From an uncultured Clostridia bacterium (GTDB lineage Bacteria > Bacillota > Clostridia > TANB77 > CAG-508), in the NCBI GenBank assembly GCA_944390345.1, contig CALXPP010000004.1, positions 25,071 to 89,070 on the forward strand: a DNA stretch of 64,000 nt. Direction: 5' to 3'. Shown in pieces: positions 18,390 to 28,018 of this stretch (positions are counted from its first letter, which is position 1; each line of letters begins with the position of its first letter). A model generated the notes under the pieces. That model ran no database searches, was not told the origin of the DNA, and saw nothing but the letters and a program-made list of their open reading frames with translations. Both the position numbers and the translations under genes were made by a program.

Positions 18390-19661
18390 TTAACTCCTTT
18401 TGTAAACTACTTTGCCATCACAAATTGTGTAAGCAACCTCTCCTGTTAATTTTTTACCTATCCAAGGTGTATTTTTAGATTTTGATACAATACTTTCTTT
18501 AGTATAAACATATTCTTTGTTTGGATCAAATATTGTTAAATCAGCTATTTTACCTTCTTTTATTTCTCCTCTATCTATTCCTAAAATCTTAGCTGGTGTA
18601 TAAGACATTAATCTAACCATATCCATATAATCTATATATCCAGGTTTTATTAAGTTTGTTATTGTTGCAGCTAGTGCTGTTTCAAAGCCTATAATTCCAT
18701 TTGGAGCTGAACTTAAGCCTTTTGCTTTTTCCTCTTCTGTATGTGGAGCATGGTCTGTAATAATTGCATCTATAGTTCCATCTTTTAATCCTTTTATAAT
18801 CTCTTCTTTATCTTTTTCTTCACGAAGTGGTGGATTCATTTTTGCATTTACTCCTGATGTTAAAACTTCTTCGACAGTAAAACTATAATAATGAGGACAA
18901 GTTTCGCAAGTTACTTTTACACCTCTTTTTTTAGCATCTCTTATCATTGATACCGATGTTTTTGTACTAATATGGCAAATATGAGTATGTAAATTATTTG
19001 TTTCTGCTATAGTAATATCACGAGCCGCCATAATTTCTTCTGCTTCTGGTAATACTCCTTCTACGCCTAATTTTTCTGCTATTTTTCCAGCATTTATTGC
19101 ACCTTTAGATACAGATTTTTCTTCACAATGTTCAGAAATAAAACTTCCTATTTCATTTGCTTTAAACATTGCTTCACGAATCATTCTTGCATTTTCTACT
19201 GGCATTCCATCATCTGAAAAAGCTATAGCTCCAGCTGCTTTTTGTGCCTTAAAATCTACTAATTCTTCTCCTTTTTCTCCCTTTGTTACACTTGAAAAAG
19301 GAAGTACATTACATAGCCCTACTCTTTTTGCTTCATTCATAATTTTTTCTAAAACAATAGCGCTATCTGGTGTTGGTTTTGTATTTGGCATTGGACAAAT
19401 TGTAGTAAACCCACCTTTAACAGCGCTATGGCAACCTGTTTCAATTGTTTCTTTATGCTCTCCACCTGGTTCTCTTAAATGGCAATGCATATCTACCATT
19501 CCAGGCATAATAAATAAACCTGTACAGTCAATTATTTCATCTGCAACTGGAATTTCTTTGTCTATTTTTACAATTTTTCCTTTCTCTATTAGTACATCTA
19601 AAATTTCTTTTGTATTACTTGCATAATCTAATACAGTTCCATTTTTTAATAAAATACTCAT
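18390..19661 (-). CDS. pyrC: Dihydroorotase
   Basis: Cyclises carbamoyl aspartate to dihydroorotate, the third step of the pathway. 423 residues from the ATG at 19661, which GGAGG precedes by 6 bases. Amidohydrolase zinc ligands are in DMHCHLREPGG, with further metal His residues in ISEHCE and THICHISTK and the catalytic Asp in ITDHAPHT. It is type I, like Bacillus PyrC. First gene of the minus-strand pyrimidine group; its promoter lies in the 150 bases shared with the divergent gene. Confidence 0.95.
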   Translation of the reverse strand: MSILLKNGTVLDYASNTKEILDVLIEKGKIVKIDKEIPVADEIIDCTGLFIMPGMVDMHCHLREPGGEHKETIETGCHSAVKGGFTTICPMPNTKPTPDSAIVLEKIMNEAKRVGLCNVLPFSSVTKGEKGEELVDFKAQKAAGAIAFSDDGMPVENARMIREAMFKANEIGSFISEHCEEKSVSKGAINAGKIAEKLGVEGVLPEAEEIMAARDITIAETNNLHTHICHISTKTSVSMIRDAKKRGVKVTCETCPHYYSFTVEEVLTSGVNAKMNPPLREEKDKEEIIKGLKDGTIDAIITDHAPHTEEEKAKGLSSAPNGIIGFETALAATITNLIKPGYIDYMDMVRLMSYTPAKILGIDRGEIKEGKIADLTIFDPNKEYVYTKESIVSKSKNTPWIGKKLTGEVAYTICDGKVVYKRS

Positions 19662-19752
19662 ATTTTCCTCCAATACAATTTTTGAATATTGTATCATTTT
19701 GTTTTCTATTTTTCAATCAAAAATTATCACTTTTTATAAATCTTCTCTTGTA

Positions 19753-19781
19753 TTGACTTTTTTTGGCTTTTTTTATATTAT
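19753..19781 (+). promoter_or_regulatory. Promoter of the OPRT-like gene
   Basis: TTGACT, 17 bases, TATTAT, about 38 bases before the ATG. It lies between divergently transcribed pyrC and the OPRT-like gene. Confidence 0.55.
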
Positions 19782-19818
19782 ATACATAAATTTAAATATA
19801 AATTCTTGGAGGTAAATT

Positions 19819-20688
19819 ATGAATAATGAATTAGTATCTTTACTATTTAAAACAAACGCTTTTAAAATTTGTGAAGAAAATAAACCTTTTTGGTATACAT
19901 CTGGAAAAATAGGTCCTTATTTTGTAAATACTCAATTTTTGTATGGTAGTGAAGAGGCAGCAAGTGATTTACTAAATTTCATTGATAAAGAACTTGCTGA
20001 ATCAGAAAAAACAGATATTCCTGGACATCTTTTTGAAAAAGTTTATGAACAATATGAGAATAATGAAATCTATAAAGCTGTAATAGATACCTTAAAAGAC
20101 TATATTACTACTCATATAGATGTAAACTATATTAATTATGTTTCTGGTGGTGAAAGAAGAGATTGGTATTTTTCTATAATGCTTGCATATCTACTTGGAA
20201 AACCACATATTACAATTTTTAAAGATTTAACTACTGTTGTAAGCACTTGCGATTTTGAAGAAAGCACAGAAGTTACAAAACTAGAAGGGCAAAGAGTATT
20301 ACATATTGCAGATTTACTAAATCAAGCTTCTAGCTTTGAAAGAGCTTGGATTCCAGCAATTCGTAATTTAGGTTCTGATATTTTTTGGAGTGCTGTTATA
20401 GTAGATAGAATGCAAGGTGGAGATGATTTATTAAAAGAAAATCGTATTGAGTCTTTATCTTTAATTAAAGTAGATACTGCTTTATTTGAAAAAGCTCTAG
20501 AATTAGGAATTATAAATGAAAATCAACTTGGAATGCTTAAAAGATTTACTGCAGACCCAGATGGCTCTATGAAAGAATTTTTATTAGCTCACCCAAGCTT
20601 TTTACAAGATTCTTTAAATAGTGATAATGAAAGAACCGCAAAAAGAGCAAAACTATGCATAGCAAATAATATTTATGGTATTAACTAA
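19819..20688 (+). CDS. Orotate phosphoribosyltransferase-like protein
   Basis: A 289-residue protein related to PyrE. FWYTSGKIGPYFV (residues 24-36) matches the OPRT N-terminal substrate loop, and VSGGERRDWYFS (108-119) the nucleotide-binding region. However, the standard PRPP motif (VDDVxTTGxS) appears only as VLHIADLLNQASSFERA, so the catalytic acidic pair is not conserved, and the C-terminus is longer than usual. It is divergent from pyrC and no canonical pyrE is in the window. Either a diverged OPRT or a paralogue with another role. GGAGG precedes the ATG, and a terminator lies at 20730..20755. Confidence 0.65.
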   Translation: MNNELVSLLFKTNAFKICEENKPFWYTSGKIGPYFVNTQFLYGSEEAASDLLNFIDKELAESEKTDIPGHLFEKVYEQYENNEIYKAVIDTLKDYITTHIDVNYINYVSGGERRDWYFSIMLAYLLGKPHITIFKDLTTVVSTCDFEESTEVTKLEGQRVLHIADLLNQASSFERAWIPAIRNLGSDIFWSAVIVDRMQGGDDLLKENRIESLSLIKVDTALFEKALELGIINENQLGMLKRFTADPDGSMKEFLLAHPSFLQDSLNSDNERTAKRAKLCIANNIYGIN

Positions 20689-20729
20689 AAATATAAATCT
20701 TATTTGAACTTTTTTATTATACAAAAAAT

Positions 20730-20755
20730 AAAAGGCACTTTAACTAGTGCCTTTT
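20730..20755. terminator. Intrinsic terminator between convergent genes
   Basis: AAAAGGCACT and AGTGCCTTTT form a perfect 10-bp stem with a 6-base loop, between the plus-strand OPRT-like gene and the minus-strand pseudopilin. T and A tracts suit both directions. Confidence 0.8.
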
Positions 20756-20791
20756 ATATGTTTTTAAATAGTATAATAAAAATTTTATGTT

Positions 20792-21340
20792 CTATTTTAC
20801 AGGATGATTTATATCTAATTTTCCAATATTTACAATTTCTGTGCTTTCTGAAGTTTTGGGTTTATAGCATACTTCACAGTCTGCTCCTAAAGTAACATTT
20901 TCTCCAGAAACAGCTACCGTTCTTCTAATTGCAAAAATATCTCCATTTTCCCAAGTACCTTTTCCATATTTAGTAATATTTCTTTTTAAACTATCTATTT
21001 TAATTAAATAATAACGATATCCATTTTCATCTATTGAAGTATTATAATCTATTATATCTTTTTCTGTATCAAAAAAATCTCTAAGTAATATATCTGTGTT
21101 GTATTTAGTTTCTATATCTTTTCCTAAAGTTTCATTATATACAGCAAGATATTTTTCAGCAGTTAAAGTTTTTAGTTCTTCTAAGACTTCACTCTGATTA
21201 TAAGTAGATTCAACAGTAGTTGCTCTAGATATAATTCCATTTTCTCCTAAAGTTAAAACTATAGATACCCCTGCTAAAATTAATAATACTATTATTGTTA
21301 TTACTAGTGCTATTAATGTTAGACCTTTGTTTTGTTTCAT
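20792..21340 (-). CDS. Orphan pseudopilin-like secreted protein
   Basis: 182 residues with a type IV prepilin-like N-terminus: a short basic leader MKQNKG, then LTLIALVITIIVLLILAGVS as a single hydrophobic helix. The mature part begins GENGIISRA, a common continuation in clostridial proteins of this kind, and carries one Cys pair (DCEVC) near the C-terminus. No pilus assembly genes are adjacent. Cleavage after the Gly by a prepilin peptidase is expected from the family. The role is unknown. Its N-terminus provides the template for recognising the frameshifted leader of the leucine-rich gene at 35544..38368. Confidence 0.75.
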   Translation of the reverse strand: MKQNKGLTLIALVITIIVLLILAGVSIVLTLGENGIISRATTVESTYNQSEVLEELKTLTAEKYLAVYNETLGKDIETKYNTDILLRDFFDTEKDIIDYNTSIDENGYRYYLIKIDSLKRNITKYGKGTWENGDIFAIRRTVAVSGENVTLGADCEVCYKPKTSESTEIVNIGKLDINHPVK

Positions 21341-21446
21341 TATAAAATTTATTCCTTTCTTCTTTTGCTTAAATCTTTATTTTTCAATTGTCTATATACA
21401 TATTTTACATATATCATTAAAAAATTTCAATTATTTTTTTAATTTT

Positions 21447-24400
21447 TTAATTTAAACTTATATTTTCTTTTCCCACAATGCTTTCAAATTTAGAAAAAAT
21501 CTTGTCTGTTAACAAAATAGCTCCACAAGGCTTTTTTATTCCATTATCTGTTATTTGTAATCTTACATTTGCCATTTCTCCACTAAAAAATTTTATTGCT
21601 CCTCTTAATTTATCTTTTTGCTCTTCAATTAAGTTTGTTATGTCTATATTTAAAGTTTTTATTTTATTTTGATTATTCTCAGTATTGGTAGCTTTAGTTT
21701 CGTAATTATCTATATCAGCTATTACAGAAGCAACTATTTTAGGTTCCTCATCCTCTCTAATACTTAATCTTCCTTCTATAAAAACTATATTTTGTTCAAT
21801 TATAGAACTGCTATATTTAGAATAGCAACTATCAAAAGCTATAACTTCTGCTGTACCTAGCATATCTTCTATTGTAATAAAAGCCATAATAGTATTCTTT
21901 TTAGTGAATTTCTTTTTTACTTTATTTATAATTCCTATAAATTTTATATTTTGTCCATCTTTATAATTAGTGGTTTTTCCGAATTCCTGTAAATCATTAT
22001 TTATTTGCAATAAATCCAATGTATTAATATTAGTATTTTTCTCTATTTGCTCCTTATATTTTTCCAAAGGATGCCCTGAAATATATATTCCAAGTACCTC
22101 TTTTTCCATATTTAGCAAATCTTTTTTATCCATTTCTGCTTTTTCTTCAAAAGTATATTTTTGCGTTTCTTGTATTTCTTCTGATGCTCCAAGTAAATCA
22201 AACATCGATACTTGGTCTTCCATTCCTTTTTTATTGTAGCTACTAATAGTATCTACAATAGTTTCAAAAGATGCAAGTAAAGTTGCTCTATTTTTTCCAA
22301 GTTCATCAAAAGCTCCAGCTTTTATTAAACTCTCTAAACATTTTTTATTTACTGCTTCATCTTTTATTCTTTCACAAAAAGAGGTAAAACTATCGTAAGT
22401 TCCATTTTTCTTTCTTTCTTCTACAATACTATTAATTGCAGAAAGACCAACATTTTTTATACTTCCGAAGTCCAAATCTTATTTTATTTTTAGAAACTGT
22501 AAATTTTGTTTCACTTTCGTTAATGCTAGGGTTTAATATTTCAATTCCCATATTTTTGCATTCTTCTATATATAATGGTACTTTATCTAAATTTCCTAAA
22601 AAACTGTTTAAGGTTGCAGCCATTAATTCTTCTTGATAATATGCTTTTAAATAAGCTGTTCTGTATGAAATTACTGCATATGCTGCCGCATGTGATTTGT
22701 TAAAAGCGTATTTTGCGAATTCTGCCATTTCATCAAAAATCTTATTTGCAGACTCACTATCAATACCATTTCTAACACAGCCTGGTACTATTACATTTCC
22801 ATTTTCATCTACTTGTCCGTTTATAAACACTTCTCTTTCTTTTGCCATTACATCTAGCTTTTTCTTTCCCATTGCTCTACGAACTAAATCAGCTCTACCT
22901 AAAGAGTATCCTGCTAAATCTCTAACTATTTGCATTACTTGTTCTTGGTAAACCATACAACCATAAGTTACATTTAAAATTGGTTCTAAAGCTGGATGTG
23001 TATATTCATTATGTCCAGGATTTTGCTTACCTCTAATATATCTTGGAATTTGATCCATAGGTCCTGGTCTATATAAAGAAACTCCTGCAACAATATCTTC
23101 AAAGCAATCTGGTTTTAATTCTTTCATAAAATTAGTAATTCCTGCACTTTCAAACTGAAAAATGCCAGATGTTTTACCTTCTTGCCATAATCTATATACT
23201 TTAGGGTCATCCATTTTCTCATCAAATTTTACTTCAATCCCCCTGTTTTGCTTTATTAAGTCTAAGCAATTGGCAATAACACTTAGAGTTCTTAAACCTA
23301 AAAAGTCCATTTTTAAAAGTCCTAATTCTTCTAAAAGTGTCATTGTATATTGTGCTACAACATTTCCATCATTTACATATAACGGAACATAAGTATCTAC
23401 TGGATTTTTAGTAATAACTACACCACAAGCATGTGTTGAAGCATTTCTTGGCATTCCTTCTAAGCCTTTTGCTATGTCTATTATTTTTTTAGTAATCTCA
23501 TCTGTTTCGTAAATTTCTCTTAGCTCTCTATTTTCTTCCAAAGCTTTATCTATAGTTATGTGTATTTCCATTGGAATCATTTTTGCCAACTTATCTACTT
23601 CTCCATAAGGTACATCTAAAACTCTACCCACATCTCTAATAACACTTCTTGCTGACATTGTACCAAAAGTAACAATTTGAGAAACATGATCCCTACCATA
23701 TTTTTTAGATACATAATCTATAACTTCTTGTCTTCTTTCATCTGAAAAATCAACATCAAAGTCTGGCATACTTATTCTTTCTGGATTTAAAAATCTTTCA
23801 AAAAGTAAATTATATTTTAGTGGATCTATGTCTGTTATTCCTATAGCATAGGCTGCAATTGAACCTGCTCCAGAGCCACGGCCTGGTCCAACTGGTATTC
23901 CTACCGATTTAGCATAATGTATATAGTCCCAAACTATTAGATAGTAATCTACATATCCCATTTTTTCTATAATTTTAGTCTCATATTCTAATCTATCTAA
24001 AACTTCTTTTGATGGATTTTCTCCATATCTTTCTTTTATTCCATCTTGACATAATTTTCTAAAATATTCTTCATGTGTTTTGAATTCTTCTGGTACATCA
24101 TAATTTGGTAGTTTAGTTACGCCAAATTCAAATTCAAAATTACATTTATCTGCTATTTTTACTGTGTTTTCAATAGCTTCTGGAACATTTGAAAAATAAT
24201 CTGCCATTTCATCTGGAGATTTTACATAAAATTCATTTGTTTCAAATCTCATTCTATCTTCATCTGTCATCTTTTTGCCTGTTTGAATACACAATAAAAT
24301 TTCATGATTATAACTATCTTCTTGCTTTAAATAATGTGCATCATTTGTAGCAACTAATGGAATATCTAATTCCTTGGATAAAGCTATTAAATTTTGATTA

Positions 24401-24955
24401 GCTATAACTTGCTCTGGCAAACCATTATTTTGTATTTCCAAATAATAATCTTCTCCAAAGATATTTTTATGCCATAAAGCAACTTCTTTTGCTTTTTCTA
24501 AATTATTACTCATTATCGCTCTATTAACTTCTCCAGCTAAACAAGCACTTAAACAGATTAGTCCATCTTTATATTTTTCTAAAATTTCATGATCTATACG
24601 AGGTTTATAATAATAGCCTTCTGTATAAGATAAAGAAACTAATTTTATAAGATTTTGATATCCAACACTATTCTTTGCAAGTAAAATTAAATGATAGTAT
24701 TTATCATCTATTCCTGCCTCTTTTTCAAATCTGCTTCTTGGTGCTACATATACCTCACAACCGAATTATAGGTTTTATCCCCTCTTTTTGGCATGCTTTA
24801 AAAAAGCCAACTGCTCCAAACATAACACCATGATCTGTTAAGGCAATAGCTTTCATTCCTAATTCTTTTGCTCTTTTGGGTAACTCATTAATTCTACACA
24901 TTCCATCTAGCAAACTATATTCACTATGTATGTGTAAATGTACAAAATCTGGCAT
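21447..24955 (-). CDS. dnaE: DNA polymerase III alpha subunit, with two in-frame CGG +1 frameshifts
   Basis: Replicative polymerase. The gene is open in three frames that join into 1168 residues, the normal DnaE length. ATG 24955 (GAGGAG upstream) starts [18 protein letters not shown], the PHP domain. After 64 codons the frame meets CGG (24763..24761) and would stop two codons later; skipping the C gives [16 protein letters not shown], the conserved continuation. The middle part (765 codons) holds the polymerase core with [13 protein letters not shown] second CGG (22467..22465) follows RFGL; skipping its C restores [12 protein letters not shown]. The last 339 codons carry the finger/OB-fold region. 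Without both shifts no full polymerase is made. Either the shifts are efficient, or the sequence has errors exactly at these codons. Confidence 0.9.
22465..22467 (-). other. CGG +1 frameshift site, dnaE site 2
   Basis: Context in codons: GGA CTT CGG AAG TAT. In frame it would stop 11 codons later. One base later it reads GGA AGT ATA, the conserved Gly-Ser-Ile of the motif RFGLGSIKNVG. Confidence 0.85.
24761..24763 (-). other. CGG +1 frameshift site, dnaE site 1
   Basis: Context in codons: ATA ATT CGG TTG TGA. In frame it stops at TGA (24757..24755). One base later it reads GGT TGT GAG GTA, the conserved Gly-Cys-Glu-Val of DnaE. Confidence 0.85.
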
Positions 24956-25013
24956 ATTAAGCTCCTCTATTAATTTATAAATTATAGTACTGTTTATTAT
25001 CAAATTCTTTATT

Positions 25014-25042
25014 GTTATATCACATCTTCGTATTTTTATCAA
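25014..25042 (-). promoter_or_regulatory. Promoter of dnaE
   Basis: TTGATA (25042..25037), 17 bases, TATAAC (25019..25014) on the minus strand, about 60 bases upstream of the dnaE start. Confidence 0.5.
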
Positions 25043-25093
25043 TATTTTATAATATAGAAAAATTAGGATTCTATGTAAAAGTGAAAAACATTA

Positions 25094-25122
25094 TTGACTT
25101 TTTGTAAAACAAAAATTATACT
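25094..25122 (+). promoter_or_regulatory. Promoter of the structured ncRNA
   Basis: TTGACT, exactly 17 bases, TATACT. No ORF follows; the transcript is predicted to start near 25129 and end at the terminator 25362..25392. Confidence 0.7.
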
Positions 25123-25128
25123 ATTAAT

Positions 25129-25392
25129 GTATTTTTTTGGCAAATAGTGCCGCACCTCATTGCAAAACTGTAATGAGCTTTAGAAGAAGGAGCTGTTTAA
25201 ACATGAAGATGCAAATGCATCGAAAACACTGTCGGTCACGAATTCGTCTCTGGGCTGTCTTTTAGGGGCTTAAGCGTTGTTAACTTATGTTTCCCTTTTC
25301 GAAAGACTTAGGCTCTTGGGTTGAATCAACTGTGGTCGGCTTAGGGGTTTAAGCACCTAACAAAATCCCCCTCAGCTTTCTGAGGGGGATTT
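25129..25392 (+). ncRNA. Structured non-coding RNA of about 260 nt, class not certain (raiA-type considered)
   Basis: A plus-strand transcription unit with its own sigma-A promoter and a strong terminator but no start codon with a ribosome binding site. Its GC content is far above the neighbourhood, as in structured RNAs. Hairpins visible include CTCATTGCA-N-TGTAATGAG (25157-25180), GATGCAAATGCATC (25208-25221) and the terminal stem. Two parts share the motif TTAGGGG-TTAAGC (near 25262 and 25341), which suggests a repeated substructure. It is not tmRNA, RNase P or SRP RNA, whose conserved blocks are absent. The clostridial raiA motif or a 6S-like RNA are candidates, but I cannot confirm either. 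Confidence 0.7.
25362..25392. terminator. Strong bidirectional terminator
   Basis: AATCCCCCTCAG and CTGAGGGGGATT form a 12-bp GC-rich stem with a short loop. It ends the plus-strand ncRNA and the convergent minus-strand S4-domain gene. Confidence 0.85.
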
Positions 25393-25398
25393 CCAAAT

Positions 25399-25635
25399 TT
25401 ATAATATTTTTATTAATTCTCCAACATTTTTTCCTGCAACTTTTGGGATTTTTATTATTTGAAACTTAGAGACTTTATCTCCAAATTTTATTTCTACTAT
25501 ATCTCCTTCTTTTACTTCATAACTAGGTTTTACCACTCTACCATTTACAGAAACTCTTCCCATATCTGCTGCATCATTTGCTACGGTCCTTCTTTTTATT
25601 ACTCTGCTTACTTTTAAAAATTTGTCTAGTCTCAT
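25399..25635 (-). CDS. rqcP: S4-domain RNA-binding protein, RqcP-like
   Basis: 78 residues, almost entirely an S4 RNA-binding domain. MRLDKFLKVSRVIKRRTVAND is the signature start (MRLDKFLKVSRVIKRR shown by residues 1-16), followed by VNGRVVKPSYEVKEGD. This matches the YabO/RqcP family, which helps alanine-tail addition during ribosome rescue. AAAGGA precedes the ATG. It lies 18 bases after the phosphoesterase gene, probably in one transcript. The gene symbol is by family likeness. Confidence 0.88.
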   Translation of the reverse strand: MRLDKFLKVSRVIKRRTVANDAADMGRVSVNGRVVKPSYEVKEGDIVEIKFGDKVSKFQIIKIPKVAGKNVGELIKIL

Positions 25636-25653
25636 CTTATTTATTTTTCCTTT

Positions 25654-26544
25654 CTAAAATTCAAAATAATTTTTATATTTATTGTATGTATTTATCCAGA
25701 TATCATCATCATATAGTTTAAAATATTTATAAATACCTTCTGCATCACTTTTGTATAAATTGTGATTTCTTTCCTTCATACTATTTTTAGCATCAACAAA
25801 AAACTTATGTCTAATTTCTCCATTGCCTGTTAAAGCTGCATAAGTTAAGCTCATTAAAACTCTATCTGTATCTAAAATTCCACATTTCTTTATCTTCTCT
25901 CTTACAATTTCTGTTTTATAAGGAATTAATCTTTTTTCTACTTCTACTTCTTTATTTTTTATATGTAAAATTATATATTCTGCCATAGATTTATAATATG
26001 GAGATACTCCCATACACCCTGCATTTACAATTAATTTTCCATTTACTCTTTTGTACCAAACAGGCTCATGAGTATGTCCAAATACTAAAACATCTTCCTT
26101 TAGTGTTTTAGTATATTTATCTATTAAGTTTTCATCCTTTTTATGTATCTGTTCCTCAACACTTTCTGGCGAACCATGTGCAATTTTAAAACTTACTCCT
26201 TCAAATTCTAGATTTAAAGTAATTGGCAAAGAACATACTAGTTTCTGATTTTCTTTAGAAAGCTCATTATTCATAAAAATAATATTTTTAAATTGTAAAT
26301 TATTCCAAAAATAATGTGCTCTATTGTATTCTTTTATATATTCTTCTTTATTTCCTTCTATTAGGTAATCACTTGTATTTTTTACTAACTCTAAAGTTTC
26401 ATTTCCAAAAGGAAGATCGTTTATTAAATCACCTGGAAAAATATATTCATCCACATTATTTTTCTTTGCATCTAATAAAACTTGTTCTAAAGCTACACTA
26501 TTTCCATGTATATCTGATATTACTGCTAATTTTATTTTTCTCAC
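25654..26544 (-). CDS. Metallophosphoesterase family protein
   Basis: 296 residues of the calcineurin-like fold. Metal-binding motifs are visible in order: AVISDIHGN (residues about 7-15), FPGDLI, EGNKEE, AHGSP and VFGHTHEPV, close to the YfcE/ApaH-like branch. The C-terminal 100 residues are helical and not recognised. The substrate is unknown. The start appears to be GTG at 26544, with a GAGGTG overlapping it, so the exact start is uncertain. Confidence 0.8.
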   Translation of the reverse strand: MRKIKLAVISDIHGNSVALEQVLLDAKKNNVDEYIFPGDLINDLPFGNETLELVKNTSDYLIEGNKEEYIKEYNRAHYFWNNLQFKNIIFMNNELSKENQKLVCSLPITLNLEFEGVSFKIAHGSPESVEEQIHKKDENLIDKYTKTLKEDVLVFGHTHEPVWYKRVNGKLIVNAGCMGVSPYYKSMAEYIILHIKNKEVEVEKRLIPYKTEIVREKIKKCGILDTDRVLMSLTYAALTGNGEIRHKFFVDAKNSMKERNHNLYKSDAEGIYKYFKLYDDDIWINTYNKYKNYFEF

Positions 26545-26605
26545 CTCATTTACATTAGAATTATATCATTATAAATATGGTATTTCAAGTTTAGCCTTAG
26601 AATTA

Positions 26606-26640
26606 AAATAAAAAGCCTTCTTAAATTAAAGAAAGCTACT
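26606..26640 (-). terminator. Intrinsic terminator of the small membrane protein gene
   Basis: Minus strand: AGCTTTCTT and AAGAAGGCT pair around a short AT loop, followed by TTTTTAT. It lies just after the stop of the gene at 26650..27015. Confidence 0.6.
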
Positions 26641-26649
26641 TTAAATATA

Positions 26650-27015
26650 TTAATTGCGAAAACGATTATTATATCTATAGTTTGAGTCTAAATTATATTG
26701 GCAATTTTCATTATTTTCGCAGAAATCATCTTCCATATACATATTGCTATTTAAATTATAGCAGTTTGGATAGTGAAAAAAACTCTTTCTATTACAAAAT
26801 AATTTTACTAAAAAAGCTGTTAATAAAGATAGTATAGTATATCCTATAACTATTGCTATAAGAGCTGGTGTAGTTCCTAAAGCAAATGCCACTACTAGAA
26901 AAATTGAAAAAAATATTCCAGCTACCTTATACGGATTTTTTAATAAAGTTTCTAAAATTATAGAAAGGATTATTATTGCAACTGGTATAGCAAAAAAAAT
27001 AAGTAATATATTCAT
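26650..27015 (-). CDS. Small membrane protein with an Asn/Tyr-rich tail
   Basis: 121 residues. Three hydrophobic segments (about 1-20, 32-50 and 52-72) are followed by a cysteine- and asparagine-rich hydrophilic tail with NCYNLNSNMYMEDD and CENNENCQYN. It loosely resembles small clostridial membrane proteins of unknown function. AAGGAGG precedes the ATG. It lies downstream of truA and may share its transcript. No function can be assigned. Confidence 0.6.
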   Translation of the reverse strand: MNILLIFFAIPVAIIILSIILETLLKNPYKVAGIFFSIFLVVAFALGTTPALIAIVIGYTILSLLTAFLVKLFCNRKSFFHYPNCYNLNSNMYMEDDFCENNENCQYNLDSNYRYNNRFRN

Positions 27016-27079
27016 TTTATATTCCTCCTTAAATTAGAAGTTAATATATAATATTCATATTACTCATTTTCGTTACAAC

Positions 27080-27814
27080 TTAATAATCAACTTTTAGTAG
27101 ACAAAGTCCTCTTGCTGGTAAAGTTTTTCCTGCATTTTTTCTTTCTTTTTTTTCTATAATTTCTTTTACTTCTTCTGGCTTTATCTTTCCTATTCCTACA
27201 TCTATTAAAGTTCCTGCAATTATTCTAACCATATTATATAAAAATCCATTTCCTGTAAGCTCTATTATTACTCTATCATCTTTTCTTTCTACAGTTGCTT
27301 TATATATAGTTCTTACACTACTTTTACTACTAGTTCCACTAGCCTTAAATGCTTTAAAATCATGTTCACCTTCGAAAAACTTAGCTGCTTTTTGCATTTT
27401 CTTTTCATCTAGCTCAATTGGAAAATGATACTCCATATCCCTATATAAAGCTGTTCCAAATTTAGAGTTATTTATAGTATACCTATAAGTTTTTGAGTGA
27501 ACAGAATATCTGCTATGAAATCTCTCTGGAACTTCTTCTGCTGATTTAATTACAATGCTTTTTTTTAATTTTGAGTTTATTGCATATGGAATTTTCTCTA
27601 CATCTATTGTGCTATTAGTTTTAAAATTTGCAACTTGACCTAAGCTATGTACTCCAGCATCAGTTCTACCTGAAGCTATTAAATCTATTTTTTCTCCAGT
27701 AATTTCTTCTATTGCTTTTTCTATTTCTCCTTGAATATTTAATTTATTTGGCTGTTTTTGCCATCCATTAAAACTCTTACCATCATATTCTATAACTAGT
27801 TTTATATTTCTCAT
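27080..27814 (-). CDS. truA: tRNA pseudouridine(38-40) synthase
   Basis: Converts uridines 38-40 of the tRNA anticodon arm to pseudouridine. 244 residues, the normal length. The catalytic aspartate lies in ASGRTDAGVHSLGQV, with the starting KLVIEYDGKSFNGWQKQ and the terminal NGFLYNMVRIIAGTL. GGAGAG precedes the ATG. Confidence 0.95.
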   Translation of the reverse strand: MRNIKLVIEYDGKSFNGWQKQPNKLNIQGEIEKAIEEITGEKIDLIASGRTDAGVHSLGQVANFKTNSTIDVEKIPYAINSKLKKSIVIKSAEEVPERFHSRYSVHSKTYRYTINNSKFGTALYRDMEYHFPIELDEKKMQKAAKFFEGEHDFKAFKASGTSSKSSVRTIYKATVERKDDRVIIELTGNGFLYNMVRIIAGTLIDVGIGKIKPEEVKEIIEKKERKNAGKTLPARGLCLLKVDY

Positions 27815-27960
27815 TTATCTCTCCATTCACTTAACATATTCTTATATTTTCATTTTTCATTATATTTACATGTAATATTTTTGTCAATTCTAATATTTAA
27901 CTTTATATAAAATTTAGAAATTAATTATAGTTATATTATTTTATCTAATATATAAGGAAA

Positions 27961-27978
27961 GGAGAGCATTCGCTCTCC
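27961..27978 (-). terminator. Terminator of the foreign cassette
   Basis: GGAGAGC and GCTCTCC pair with a 4-base loop; minus-strand reading continues into TTTCCTTAT. It lies 40 bases after the stop of the 28019..28312 gene. Confidence 0.6.
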
Positions 27979-28018
27979 GCAATAGTTTTTATGCTATTTT
28001 TCCTTATGCTGTTAATTG

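Noticed and set aside
24755..24763. RF2-type programmed frameshift at a stop codon
   Set aside because: Only two of five sites have a stop close behind (TGA), the others run 11 to 33 codons before one, and no Shine-Dalgarno-like stimulator is shared.
25129..25392. tmRNA, RNase P or SRP RNA for the plus-strand ncRNA
   Set aside because: No tag-peptide frame ending in Ala-Ala and no CCA end, and the conserved RNase P and SRP blocks are absent.
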